Of a DNA stretch of 64,000 bases, positions 22,104-32,500 are shown piece by piece (positions within the stretch are counted from its first letter, which is position 1; each line of letters opens with the position of its first letter). Below the pieces are notes generated by a model. That model was not told the DNA's origin and ran no database searches. It saw only the letters and a program-made list of their open reading frames with translations. The stretch is from Elgaria multicarinata webbii (lineage: Eukaryota > Chordata > Lepidosauria > Squamata > Anguidae), in the NCBI RefSeq assembly GCF_023053635.1, contig NC_086171.1:18866006-18930005 (forward strand). Reading direction: 5' to 3'. The position numbers were made by a program, and so were the translations under genes.

Positions 22104-23008
22104 ATCTCCCCCCACCCCCAGTGAAGACTGTTCTGCTTCTTGCCCCTTAAAAGAAAATACAATTCAAGGTACAAGTATATGCTCATGTTTGTGGAGAGTA
22201 AGTGAACAGTTTTCGTGGGACTTCCCAATAAACATGGATCGGACTGCAAGCCTCCTTGAACTCAGTCAGAATTTAATAGAATTTCTTTGCACAAACATTA
22301 GCCCATCCTGTCTAAGATTCTGTAAATTTCCTACCACCTGTCTTTGTAGTACAACTTATTTTGGCGAAATGTAAAATATGGTTATATTTTCACTCTCCAT
22401 GGGGATTGCTCACTCTCTTGTGCTGATGTTTTTTTAATGCACAAAGGGAGGGGTTCGAGCTTTGTGATTTCCTCTAGCCTTGGTGGTTTGGCTCCATCCC
22501 ACTTATTTTGTTCTGCCTGGTTGGAGGAGCAAGTAAAAAACAGGTTAGGTTTCAAGGCTATCTGCCCTGGGAATTACTTGAAAAGCGAGTCAGAAATCTC
22601 TGTAATAAAATAATATTGACTCAAGGGGGTTAGGTGTGTCTCATTCTGTATAGTTCTGAGTTTCAAAACAAAACGTAACTAAGGCTGGAAGCCTACTTTC
22701 ACACACACTTCTGAATTAATGTTTAGGAAAGTACCACTGGGGTTATATCCGTAATGCACAAGAATAATTCTATTCACATTTTCTCACAACTGAAATCGCA
22801 CTGGGTTCAACTGAGCTTACTTCTAAGTAAGTACAGGACTTATTCCGCATTCAACTTTATTCCCCACCCACCCCCAATAAATGTAAATAGGCGTACGCCC
22901 AGAGGGTTGTGTCCAATGTTAACATAAATGGGTCCAGTCTAGGTAGGACAAGCACTGGATACAAACCTTAGACATGAACAACACTGAAGACCAAACCTAA
23001 CACGGGTT
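22104..23008. other. intergenic: nothing recognised except a repeat fragment
   Basis: About 22797-22840 (GCACTGGGTTCAACTGAGCT, then TACTTCTAAGTAAG) is a partial GCAATCCTAT-type palindrome. The rest holds no feature I can name. Confidence 0.4.
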
Positions 23009-23062
23009 GTGGCTCAGTGGTAAAGCACCTGCTTTGCATGCAGACCTACCTGAGAGGAAGCA
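23009..23062 (+). repeat. tRNA-derived SINE head, fragment
   Basis: GTTGTGGCTCAGTGGTAAAG (A-box-like), then GCACCTGCTTTGCATGCAGA, the same head as the SINE at 52184. The B box is lost. Confidence 0.6.
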
Positions 23063-23378
23063 CCTTTTGATGGGATCCAGACAGGGCCAGGCCAGATGGG
23101 AAATGTAGGCCCCATTTCAAACTGCTCATTAAGTATATTTTAATCAGTTCTAAATACATATGAACTAGAACGATTTATCAAAAAGGTAATGGCAAGCACT
23201 TTTATTCAAGATGTATATAAGACATCACTTCTTCACATTCAGAAATGCTTTACGTGCTTTTCTTTGGGCAAATTCATCAACAACAGAAAAATCAAGCAAC
23301 TTTGCCCAGGGGGATTCGGAGCTGCCCCCCTCAAAACCTTAGGCCCATGCCAACTGCCCCGGCCCCCTCTCCCCAGCC

Positions 23379-23502
23379 CTGGATCCAGACGTTTTCATAC
23401 TTAAGGGTAGAGCCACTGAAATCAATTAAGTGAATAATGGCTAATTTTAGCCCCATCGATTGCAACGGCTGTGTTTTCAGCATGACGACGTCTGGATCCA
23501 GC
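23379..23502. mobile_element. palindromic MITE with CTGGATCCAGACG ends
   Basis: CCTGGATCCAGACGTTTTCA pairs with GACGACGTCTGGATCCAG; the arms extend through GGCTAATTTTAGCC near the centre. Confidence 0.65.
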
Positions 23503-23539
23503 CATTTGAATGCACCGGCACTTACCTCCGGGTCTAGGC

Positions 23540-24020
23540 TCGCAGGAGACCAACGAGAGGCGCACCTGGCTCGATGAAAGTGGGGGAAAGTTCGCGCGTG
23601 TCCGAATTCCCACCCGCCCCTCCACACAGTCGCAATTTCCAGCCGCGCAGGCGCGGAGTGGCTGAAAGCAGCACGTGGCTATTCCAAGGGCGCAACTTGC
23701 GCTGCGTCGGGGACGTGCTTGAGTGTTTGCGCGGCCCGCCTTTAGGTTCCTGGGAAGCGCGCGGTTGCCGTGCCACGGTCTTTTCGAGGTCCTATTTGGC
23801 CGAGCGGGAGAACCAGGGCGGCACTTGCTAGGCGCGTCAGCGGATTTGGTTCTAGGGTAGAAGACGATCGTGTAGGTGGAAGAGAGAAGCAAAGCCGACG
23901 CTTCGCAAAGTGCAGGGAGTCCAGCTTTAGAGGGCCAGAACCTCCACGGGGCTTCTCTGCGCGGGAGGTTTGTAGGAGCAGGAGCGAAAACACGGGCCCG
24001 TGACTCTCCGCTTCCCTCTG
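23540..24020. promoter_or_regulatory. CpG-rich block, candidate promoter / first exon of STK31
   Basis: A dense run of CpG and GC between AT-rich flanks, between the FAM221A 3' end and the first STK31 coding exon. It would suit a non-coding first exon of STK31, 5.5 kb upstream, or a bidirectional promoter. Possible donors (GCGGGAG|GTTTGT near 23969) cannot be proved. ORFs here on both strands (for example 208 codons on minus, 23422-24048) look like GC-rich chance frames. Confidence 0.5.
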
Positions 24021-24164
24021 AGGTTTTACGTTTGGGGTTAATTGCCATCTTTTGAGGCAGGTTATCTGGGGGCGCAGAGTTTTGCTAGAGGACAGAATTC
24101 CGTGATAATATTTACCACTTCGTTATCAGGTATATATATTGCATTTTACTTTTTTGAAGTAGGT

Positions 24165-24360
24165 CACATACTTGATCTCAAGTAATCCTTACCGCAGTCT
24201 TATAAAATAGGCTGGGATTATTATATCCATGGGACAAAGTTGTGGGAGGTTAAGGGCCTTAGTCAACTTTTAGAGAGTTCGTGGATGAGGTAAAATTGGA
24301 GGGGAGTCTTAGCAACTTACACTTTTAGCCACTGCTCTGAAATTAGGATCCCATTCCATG
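24165..24360 (-). repeat. ancient MIR-like CORE-SINE
   Basis: ATAGGCTGGGATTATTATAT, CATGGGACAAAGTTGTGGGA and GGTTAAGGGCCTTAGTCAAC follow the antisense MIR consensus (GAGGTTAAG...TTGCCCAAGGTCAC). Confidence 0.5.
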
Positions 24361-24548
24361 CAGCATTTGATCCAAATTTGCCATTTTTTTCCTGCTGTAA
24401 GATGTTACTGGTTTGTTTTATAAGCAGAAACTATGCAATGTCCAGCTTTATGCCGAGGCATCTTGCCCCTTTGAAAACAAGATGGCAACTATCTTGATAT
24501 TTAGTAAAATCATTGGCTTTAAGTTGAAGTAAACTACCTGTGGTATTT

Positions 24549-24870
24549 AGGTCAGGGGTGGGCGAAAGGTCTACTGGTAGATTTCTGGGTGATTTGCAGG
24601 AGATCCATAAGGGTTTTTTTTACTCTCAAATATTTAAAAAGAGCAGGAACAAAAGGACTCTCTCTCTCCCTCTAACCCCAGTTATACTTTTGAAGAGAAA
24701 ACAGTCTGGGGATTTTTGTGTGGAAGGACTGACCTCAGTTCTTCAGAAAAAAATCCTGGACTCAGAATTCTTTAATTTTAAGTTTGTTTGTTTTTTGCAC
24801 CAGGCTCTGGTTGGTAGATCTTGGGTTATAGTAAAAAATAAAGTAGATCTCACAATCCTGAAGTCTGTTT
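24549..24870. mobile_element. hAT-like non-autonomous fragment
   Basis: Starts GTCAGGGGTGGGCGAAAGGT, a typical hAT end. GGTCTACTGGTAGATTTCTG and a later GGTTGGTAGATCTTGGGTTA suggest internal repeats. The right end is not clear. Confidence 0.35.
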
Positions 24871-24979
24871 TAGGCAGCATTTCTCCCCACTAAAAACAGG
24901 CCTTCACAGTGTTGGAAGATATGGGAGGAAGGTTTTCTTGAGTTTTGGTTGTTGTAGTTCAGTGTGCCTGTCATATGCA

Positions 24980-25064
24980 GTAATTTAAAAGCATTAAAAG
25001 AGAGCTGTGAACCACCCAGAGAGCTTCGGCTAGTGGGCGGTATAAAAATGTATTAAATAAACAG
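24980..25064 (+). repeat. L2-type LINE tail
   Basis: GTGAACCACCCAGAGAGCTT, GGGCGGTATAAAAATGTATT, then AAATAAACA. Confidence 0.8.
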
Positions 25065-26220
25065 TTATAAAGCTGTTTTAAACTGAGTGAGACCGTTTAG
25101 TGCAGTATTCTGATGGGCAGCACCTCTATGGGTTTCAGGCAATGGGTCTTTCCCACCCCTGCAACCTGAGATCCTTTAAACTGGAGAAGCTGTGGACTGT
25201 AATATCATTTGCAGCAGGTATGGCGGAACTGTGGCTCTGTGGGTAAGCTTATTTTGGTAATCTTGCAGAAAGTTTGTGAAGCTGCAAAAGCCCTGCTCTC
25301 TCTTGTAACTGGTCAAGAGGGCAGGGCTATAACTGTTGTGATGAAGGCGAATTTCACCAAGTGCTGCATGCCTACAAATGACACCTGCTGAAATTCCCTT
25401 TTCAATGCAACTGTTAAAGATACAGGATCCGTGTCCTCCTTTCCATTTGGTCACCCTGTATCCCGCTGTTGCTGCAGGGTTGGTGGGAGGCTGAAAGAGC
25501 CTCCATTAACTTTCCTGAAATCATAGTGAGTTTGGTGCTGAAGTGTGCTGTCGGGGGCCACAGTAGTTGGGGTGGCTGTAGATCTCTGCTAAAACCTGGT
25601 TCTTCATTCTCAAACGAAGTTGCTGCTTTTTGGAGCAAAAGAGGTGTAGGTGAGGGGAGCTGACTCTGCTTTATGCCTACCGTTCACTTCCCTATAGCCT
25701 CTCCCCACCTCACAGTACTTTCTCCCAGCTGAGCGGATTGCTGGTATTGGTAGTCTGCTGAGGACAAACGCACCTTGAGGGAGGCTGGGAACATATTGCA
25801 ACCATTGCCTGCCCACCTGTGGATTATTACTCTACCATTTGCCTGCTCCTAATCGCATATACATGGATGGGGTCAGAATTGCCAGTGATTAATCAGGAAA
25901 GAGATCTTGGGTCCAGGGTAGGTAGCAAAATCAAAGTGCTAAGTCAGGGCACAGCAGCTGTGAAAAGGCAAATGCAGTGCTAGGGGTGATTAGGAAAAGG
26001 ATTGAAAATAAATGGGCAGGATTGTAATACCCTCATGTAAATCTGGGCTGCATCCACATTCGGAATACTGTGTGCAATTCTGGTTCTTGGATCTCAGAAA
26101 CAATATTGTAGAGCTGGAAAAGGCAACCCAAATGATCAGGCACTTGGAGCGCTTTCTCTATGAGGAAAGGCCAAAGCATTTGTGGCTTTTTATTTTAGAA
26201 CAGATGGGCAAAAAGTAGAT
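25065..26220. other. intergenic: nothing recognised
   Basis: No gene found. Several short ORFs overlap on opposite strands without protein features. The last 300 bases (GGATTGAAAATAAATGGGC; CATTCGGAATACTGTGTGCA) may be the upstream part of the LINE fragment that follows. Confidence 0.35.
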
Positions 26221-26222
26221 CT

Positions 26223-26641
26223 CAACTTGGGACCAGGATACCTGAGAGAGCGCCTTCTCCCTTACCAACCTGCCCGGTCACTGAGGTCATCCGAGGGCCT
26301 GCTCCTGGTGGTTCCACCTAGATCCATCCTCCGATTGGAATTCACCAGGGGAAGAGCCTTCAGCGTGGTGGCGCCCCTCCTGTGGAATTCCCTGCCTCTG
26401 GAGGTCAGGCAGGCTCCAACCTTGTACTCCTTTCGGCGCCTCCTGAAAACATCTTTATTCCAAGAAGCCTTTCTTTAACATGCAGCCTTGGATTTCTGTG
26501 TTGTTGGTGTTTTTTTTTTATCTTCTTTTTAAGTTTTGTTTTAACTGTTTTATTCTGTTTTTATTTTCATTTTACCTTGTACACCGCTCCAATATTTTTC
26601 AGTGGGGAGCGGTATATAAATATTCTAAATAAATAAATAAA
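26223..26641 (+). mobile_element. L2-type LINE 3' fragment, different subfamily
   Basis: Translates to LGPGYLRERLLPYQPARSLR ... RGRAFSVVAPLLWNSLPLEV ... SFRRLLKTSLF, the ORF2 C-terminus, then a 3' UTR ending GTGGGGAGCGGTATATAAAT and (AATA)n. It is 5'-truncated. The tail differs from the common GCTTCGGCT type. Confidence 0.85.
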
Positions 26642-26644
26642 TCT

Positions 26645-26758
26645 CTGGATCTTTTGGACATCAACTCCCAGTATTCTTGACAATTGGGCATGTTGTTAAC
26701 GGCTTCTGGTAGTTGAAGTCCAAAACATCTGGAAAGATACATTCTGCTCACCCCTGGT
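26645..26758. repeat. TTGGACTACAACTCCC-type palindromic MITE, copy 3 (diverged)
   Basis: CTTTTGGACATCAACTCCCA pairs with GGTAGTTGAAGTCCAAAACA. Confidence 0.5.
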
Positions 26759-26847
26759 TTAGAAGATAGTTGAATAGGGGACATGATGTGAGACTTCTAA
26801 TATAATGCATAATGTGGAGAAAGTGGATAGAGATCTCTCTCTTTGGC

Positions 26848-26963
26848 AGGATCTACACTACTGCTTTAAAGCGCTTTATAACAGTTTTGACAACTGTTGG
26901 AACACACTCCATATACAGTTGTCAAAACTATTATAAAGTGCTTTAAAGCAGTAGTTAGATCTG
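26848..26963. mobile_element. palindromic MITE, nearly perfect hairpin
   Basis: ATCTACACTACTGCTTTAAA, GCGCTTTATAACAGTTTTGA faces TCAAAACTATTATAAAGTGC, TTTAAAGCAGTAGTTAGAT. Arms are about 48 bases. Confidence 0.8.
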
Positions 26964-27974
26964 GGCTTTGTCTCCTAGAAATGAAACTCACCATTTTTGG
27001 GGTGGAGAGGTAAGATAGAAATTAAATTATTAATAAATTTATTGACAGGACTGATAAAAGATAGTATGATGAAAGGTTGAAAGAACTGGATATGTTTAGC
27101 CTGGAGAAGAGTAAGGGAAGACATGAATATCTGAAAGGCTGTCATGCAGAAGAGGAAGTAGAGTTGGAATAAAACCAATGGTTGGAAGTTGCAGGAAAGC
27201 TGATTTTGGCAAGATATTAAAAGAAACAGCAGAATGCATTTATGGAAGGGATGGGCAGTCTTCAGGCATGTGTGATCTACTTTGTGTTTTGTTATGTCAT
27301 GAAGACCCACCAACCAGAGGGAGGTACAAAATGTTGGCTCTGGGAATGGAACCATTTGTTTCTGTGTCTCTTAAGTCATATGTTGTGGTGGAGAACTTGC
27401 GGCTGTCTGGAGGTTGCTGGAGTTTCCCACCTCTGTGTTGGATTCAACAGCCTGACCTTCTCCAATGCAGAAAAAACCACAACCTTACGCTTGGGAACTG
27501 AAGCCAGTTTTATCAAGCTACATAGTTAGGCTGGTCTCTCTAATGAAGTTGCAAGATATTATCTAGGTAGAATCATATACACTGAATTTTGCATTAGCCC
27601 TGTAGTCAGAACTGCACAAAGATTTTTTTCTAACACCATGGTCAAAATTATAGGCATCTGATACTTTTCAGTAGCAGCAGTGCCCTTTCTTATCCTGAAA
27701 ATGAAGTCTATAGCAGTGGTGTGTCAAAAAGACTTGTTCAACATGTAAACATATGAAAACATTTTTGCTCTTCTATTTTAGCTGGGAAAATGAGAAATTG
27801 CATGGGGGGTGGGGAAGCAAGTCTACCAAAGCAGTTGGTATTTCCAGCTTGCAAAGTAAACTGTATTGGGGGGCATAGGGCTGGGGGAATTTTAATGACA
27901 TCTTAGAAACCTGCTAAAGCATTCCCGATTCCTTTGCTATTGGGGTAAAATACTTGTTGCTATGCAAAATGTGC
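26964..27974. other. upstream of STK31: nothing recognised
   Basis: No supported gene or repeat. Two overlapping plus-strand frames at 27178-27529 have no protein features. Confidence 0.35.
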
Positions 27975-28110
27975 TGATTGGATCCAGAACAAGTTGCACA
28001 TATGTCTCATTGAAATCAATGTGAAAAGTTGGTCAAAACGGCTAAGTGAAGCCCCCTTGATTTCAATGGGAGCCAGGTTTAACCAACTTAGTCTGGACCT
28101 AATCCGATCA
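27975..28110. mobile_element. palindromic MITE (TGATTGGATCCAG ends)
   Basis: TGATTGGATCCAGAACAAGTT pairs with the reverse complement of CTTAGTCTGGACCTAATCCG; CATTGAAATCAA faces TTGATTTCAATG. Confidence 0.6.
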
Positions 28111-29445
28111 AACGTTTTGTAATTTTTTTAAAAAAAAAATCCAGGGTTTTACACTACATCCATTTCTTCACTGGGAATTGAACTTACTATAACTCCTCTA
28201 CTATAATTACATTATTTTCTAATATTGGATGGAGTATAGGTTCAGACATTTTGTTTCCCACCCAATTTCAAAGAATGTGGACTTTCATCATCACCAAGCA
28301 ATGACAATCAGGTGGAACTGCAAGCCCAACTCCAGCACATTTTTCTGCTGCTTAAAAAAAGCACACCTCACATTATAACACAAAATCAATGTAGGAATTT
28401 TACAAGGCAATCTGCATGTAGGAGATGAGGGCTACAATCTCATACATGCTTAACTGAGTGTCAAATAAGAATTGGGTTTTATTTTGTGGGCAATGAAGGG
28501 TTTGTATCTCTAGTGCTCTAATTAGAGATACAGACATTTTAATAGGATTGCAGTTTATTAAAATTATTCAGCTTCAAAAAACAAAACAACCCTAATGTAA
28601 ACAAGGTTAAGAACGATTTTGATGATTGATCAAAGCTTTTAAGCCTGCAGAAGAGTATAGCATGGTAGATGTTTACAGGGCTTTTTTGTTTTATTTTATT
28701 TGATCAAAAGCAAAGTTTTTATTAAGCTGAGTTTTTATATTTATTTAAAATATTCTGTCTGAAAGCACAACTACAAGGTTGGTTGCTAATAAAAGAAAAA
28801 ATAATATTTTTCTGAAAAGAATGAAAGCCACTAGTGTTGGGGGGGTGGGGGTGGGGAGATGATGATATAAAATGTGTACTGCCTTGTTCTTGGATCAGAG
28901 GTGGATAAACCTCTGGCCCTTGGCCTGATTTTGTGCGGCCCTTGGCATGATTTAAAAATTCCTCTGCAAGCATTTAGTTTGTGCCTCTAGCAAGAGCAAG
29001 CTGTTGGTCTCTCTCCTGACAAACATGGAAGGGGTGGTGAGGAGATTGAGTGAAAAGGGGGATGGCAGAAAGAGAGAGAGAAAAGGGGTGTTTGGCTTCA
29101 CCCTTGACCATTGTGCAGCTCCCGATGGACTATTCCCAAAGGATTATGGCCTTTGAGAGAAAAGATTCCACTGCCATAGATGTTCCTGCCTGCTGGTCCA
29201 GCTCTCTAAATGTTCTGCAGTGGGGAAAATGCCGCCCATTCACTAGGATCAGATAGCACCTGATGCTTTTATCTCTTGAGGGTGAGGCATCCGGTTCACC
29301 CTCTGGTTCCTGGCTCTTCCCAGCAGCAGTGGAGACTGAGAAAAGTCATGGAAGGGCGAGAAGAGAGAAGATGATGGAGTAAAATATATACTCCGCAGTC
29401 CCAAATTATTACTAAGATGTGCTGTATCTCCTGTTTAATCAACAG
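28111..29445. other. upstream of STK31: nothing recognised
   Basis: AT-rich, then a purine-rich stretch (28990-29090). About 28898-28970 (CCTCTGGCCCTTGGCCTGAT) may be a hAT remnant. No gene seen. Confidence 0.35.
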
Positions 29446-29523
29446 CTTGGAACTCTCCATAGAACATCGGTGTTGTAAACCATTTTTCTGATGGATTGTT
29501 TGCACATCTTGGATTCTGCCAAT

Positions 29524-29557
29524 ATGGAGGAGGATTCAGCATATAATAATAATAAAG
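29524..29557 (+). CDS. STK31: STK31 coding exon 1 (initiator)
   Basis: ATG GAG GAG GAT TCA GCA TAT then three AAT and AAA G: MEEDSAYNNNK, matching human MDEDTHYDK before VED. Donor AAAG|GTACAT. A possible acceptor AATCAACAG at 29445 would open the exon. The start fits because the frame joins the next exon exactly. Confidence 0.8.
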
Positions 29558-32500
29558 GTACATGTACTAAGAAAATACCGCTTTCTTGTCTTAATGCTGA
29601 AATCATGAGTTGACTTCTAATTTTTTCTCACCCATAGTTGAAAATGTAATTGGCTGCCACGTGGAAGATGCCGTAACATTCTGGGCACAGGTAAGGTCAA
29701 GATTGTGGTGGATGGTGGAAAGGTTTACCGAATCAAGTGGGATTGGGGTACATCATGGCCAGAGGGAGTGATTGTACTATCCAAAATAGAAATTCTTCAC
29801 GATTAAACTTGGCAAAAGCCAGTCTTTTTCCCTAGTTTGATGAGCACACTTTCAATTTGTAGCACTTCGGTATTATTAGTGTGTTCTCCAACTACTCAGA
29901 GTAAGAAAGTATTTCATGTGCGCATTGACTTTGATCTCAACTTGTGTTGTTCAGAAAGTAAATAGACATAATGACATCTTGAAGATTGGCTGTGCCCTTG
30001 CTGAGATCTGTCCTCAAGCCAGCCCGGTTTTTGGCAATCCTGATCTTACCAAGGTAGGTGGTATGCCTAGTTCCTTTTGTGTTAATGTAAGAACATCTAG
30101 CACAGGGGTCGGCTGCATGGTGCTAATGGGTGCGCTGGTACCCTCCGAGACCCGAGTGTCCCTTCCACTCCCCATTGGAATGCAGGCCCTTCCTTCTCCC
30201 TGCAGCTGCCACAATGGCCTTTCCTCCCTCCACTGCAGGCCTTTCCTTCCTTCCCACCTTTCCTTCCCTACTGCTGGGGTTTTATTTTTATTTATTGTAT
30301 TTATATCCCGCCTTTTTTCTTCCTTAAGGAACTCAAGGCGGGGTACATAATCCTCCACCTCTCCATTTTATCCTCACAGCAACAACCCTGTGAGGTAGGT
30401 TGGGCTGAGAGTCTGTGACTGGCCCAAAATCACCCAGTGGGTTTCCATGGCCGAGTGGGGACTAGAACCTGGATCTCCCGACTCCCAGTCCAACACTTCA
30501 GCCACTATGCCACACTGGTGTTACCTCAATTGTGCTTGTTGCAACCTTACCCTCCTCTTTGTCACCACTGCTTGATGCCTTCCCTTCTTTCCCCCCAGCA
30601 CAGCCGCTGGGGCCTTTCTCCCCCACTCCTGCTTGGCCTTTCTTCTCTCCCCCTGCTGTGGCAGGAATTGGTGGTGGTGGGGAGGCAGGGAGTAGAAGAG
30701 GGTCATAAGTGGGGGAGGGGGAGAGGAGGAAGGAAAGAGGAGAGGAAGAAGTAAGTTCATCCTCTCACCCCAACAGCCATTTTTGGTGGTGCCTGCAGAC
30801 ATGTTTCAAAAAATAAAATATGCCCGCAGACCCAAAAGGTTGCCTATTTGATCTAGTAGGCTCCATTTGAATTCGCACTCAGCACCAATACTTATAGAAA
30901 GGTTCCGTTGAAATAAACATTTGTGCTTTTGAGTAGATGTGGTGTTCTTGCTGTATTAGAGGTCTGTCATGCATCTCAGTTTTCAATATGACAAGTACTG
31001 CATTGCCACACCTCACAAGGAGTTAAAATTTTACTATTTGGCATATTAATTTGCAGAGCGATCTTATGCATCTTTAATTTCATCAGAATGTTCATGCCTG
31101 ATGGTTTCCTCCTATATGTTAAAAACATAAGAGCCATGCTGGATCAGAGAGAGTCCATCTAGTCCAGCATTCTGTTTACACAGTGGTCAGCCAGCTGCCT
31201 GTGGGAAACCCACAGGCCGGACACAAGTGCAATAGCATTATCAAGCCCATGTTCCCCAGAAACTGGTGTACATAGGCATACTGCCTCTGATTCTGGAGGT
31301 GGCATATATCCATCTGGATGAGTAGCCATTGATAGTCTTCTCCAGGAATTTGTCCAGTCCCCTTTTAAAGCCATCCAAATTGGTGGCCATTACTACATCT
31401 TGTGGAAGTGAATTCTGTAGTTTAACTATGCGCTGTGTGAGTGTTTCCTGTGTGAGCTCCCTAAGGAGGTTCACTTGGCACCTACATTATATGCTTTTAG
31501 ACACCAGGTGAAGACCTTTTTATTCTCCCAGCATTTTAACAGTCTATAAATAAATTTTAACTTGGTGTTTTAAATTTGTCATTTTGCATTGCTGCTCTTT
31601 TTATCTGGTTGAGCTTTTTATATTGTGTTTTATATTGTGTTTTATATTATGGTTTTATACTGTTGTTTTATACTTTGAATTGTTTTAATTTTTGTGAACC
31701 ACCCAGAGAGCTCCGGCTATTGGGCGGTATAGAAATGTAATAAATAAATAAATAATAAATAATACTTGTTGTGAATCTCAGACCAATCAGCTTCATGGGA
31801 TGACCCTGGGTTTTAGTATTAGGGAGGGAGAAAAATGTTGCTGCCCAATTGTGAAGATTATTTTTGGAGGCTCTTTTCTGGGTGCTGCTGCCCACAGTGA
31901 TGTGACGGGTGGCTACCAGGGAAAGAGCCTTCTCTGTAGTGGCCCCTGTCTCTTCCCAGGGAGATCCTCACTCGGCATTTGCACTGTATACGTTTAGAGC
32001 CAGGTTTAGACCTTCCTCTTCCAACAGGCATTTAATTTCTAACCTGCTGCAGTGAATATTAACTTTAATGCTGGCTCTTTAATATTTTAATATTTCCATT
32101 GTTGTATTTATTCGTTTTGATTGTTGGGTGTTGTATAAATTTAATAAATCAGTGTGGTAGTATACTTCCTTGGCTGAGATTTGATTAGAGCTCACTTTTC
32201 ACCCAAATCTTTCCTCTGAGACTTTGGGTTCCACAATAGTTCGCGTTCAGTTTCTGCCCCACCTCCAGCAAGGTGTGTCAATAAACTACTTGTTTCTTGG
32301 TTTGTAGCAGGGTGTCTTTGTCAGTTGTCTAAGGGGAGTGGAGGAAAGGGTAACCACAGGGTAGGGACCAGGTCAAAAAGACGACAGATGTAGGATGCTT
32401 GCTTTGAACGTCTCCAAACTCTATCACAGGTCACCAGAAGAAGGCATGCAGCTATTTGCAAGCAACGAAGGCTCTGTATGCTCCCCATGTGAAAATGGCA

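Noticed and set aside
23422-24048. 208-codon minus-strand ORF in the CpG-rich block
   Set aside because: GC-rich DNA lacks stop codons by chance; opposite-strand and other-frame ORFs overlap it, and the Arg/Pro/Ala-rich translation has no domain.
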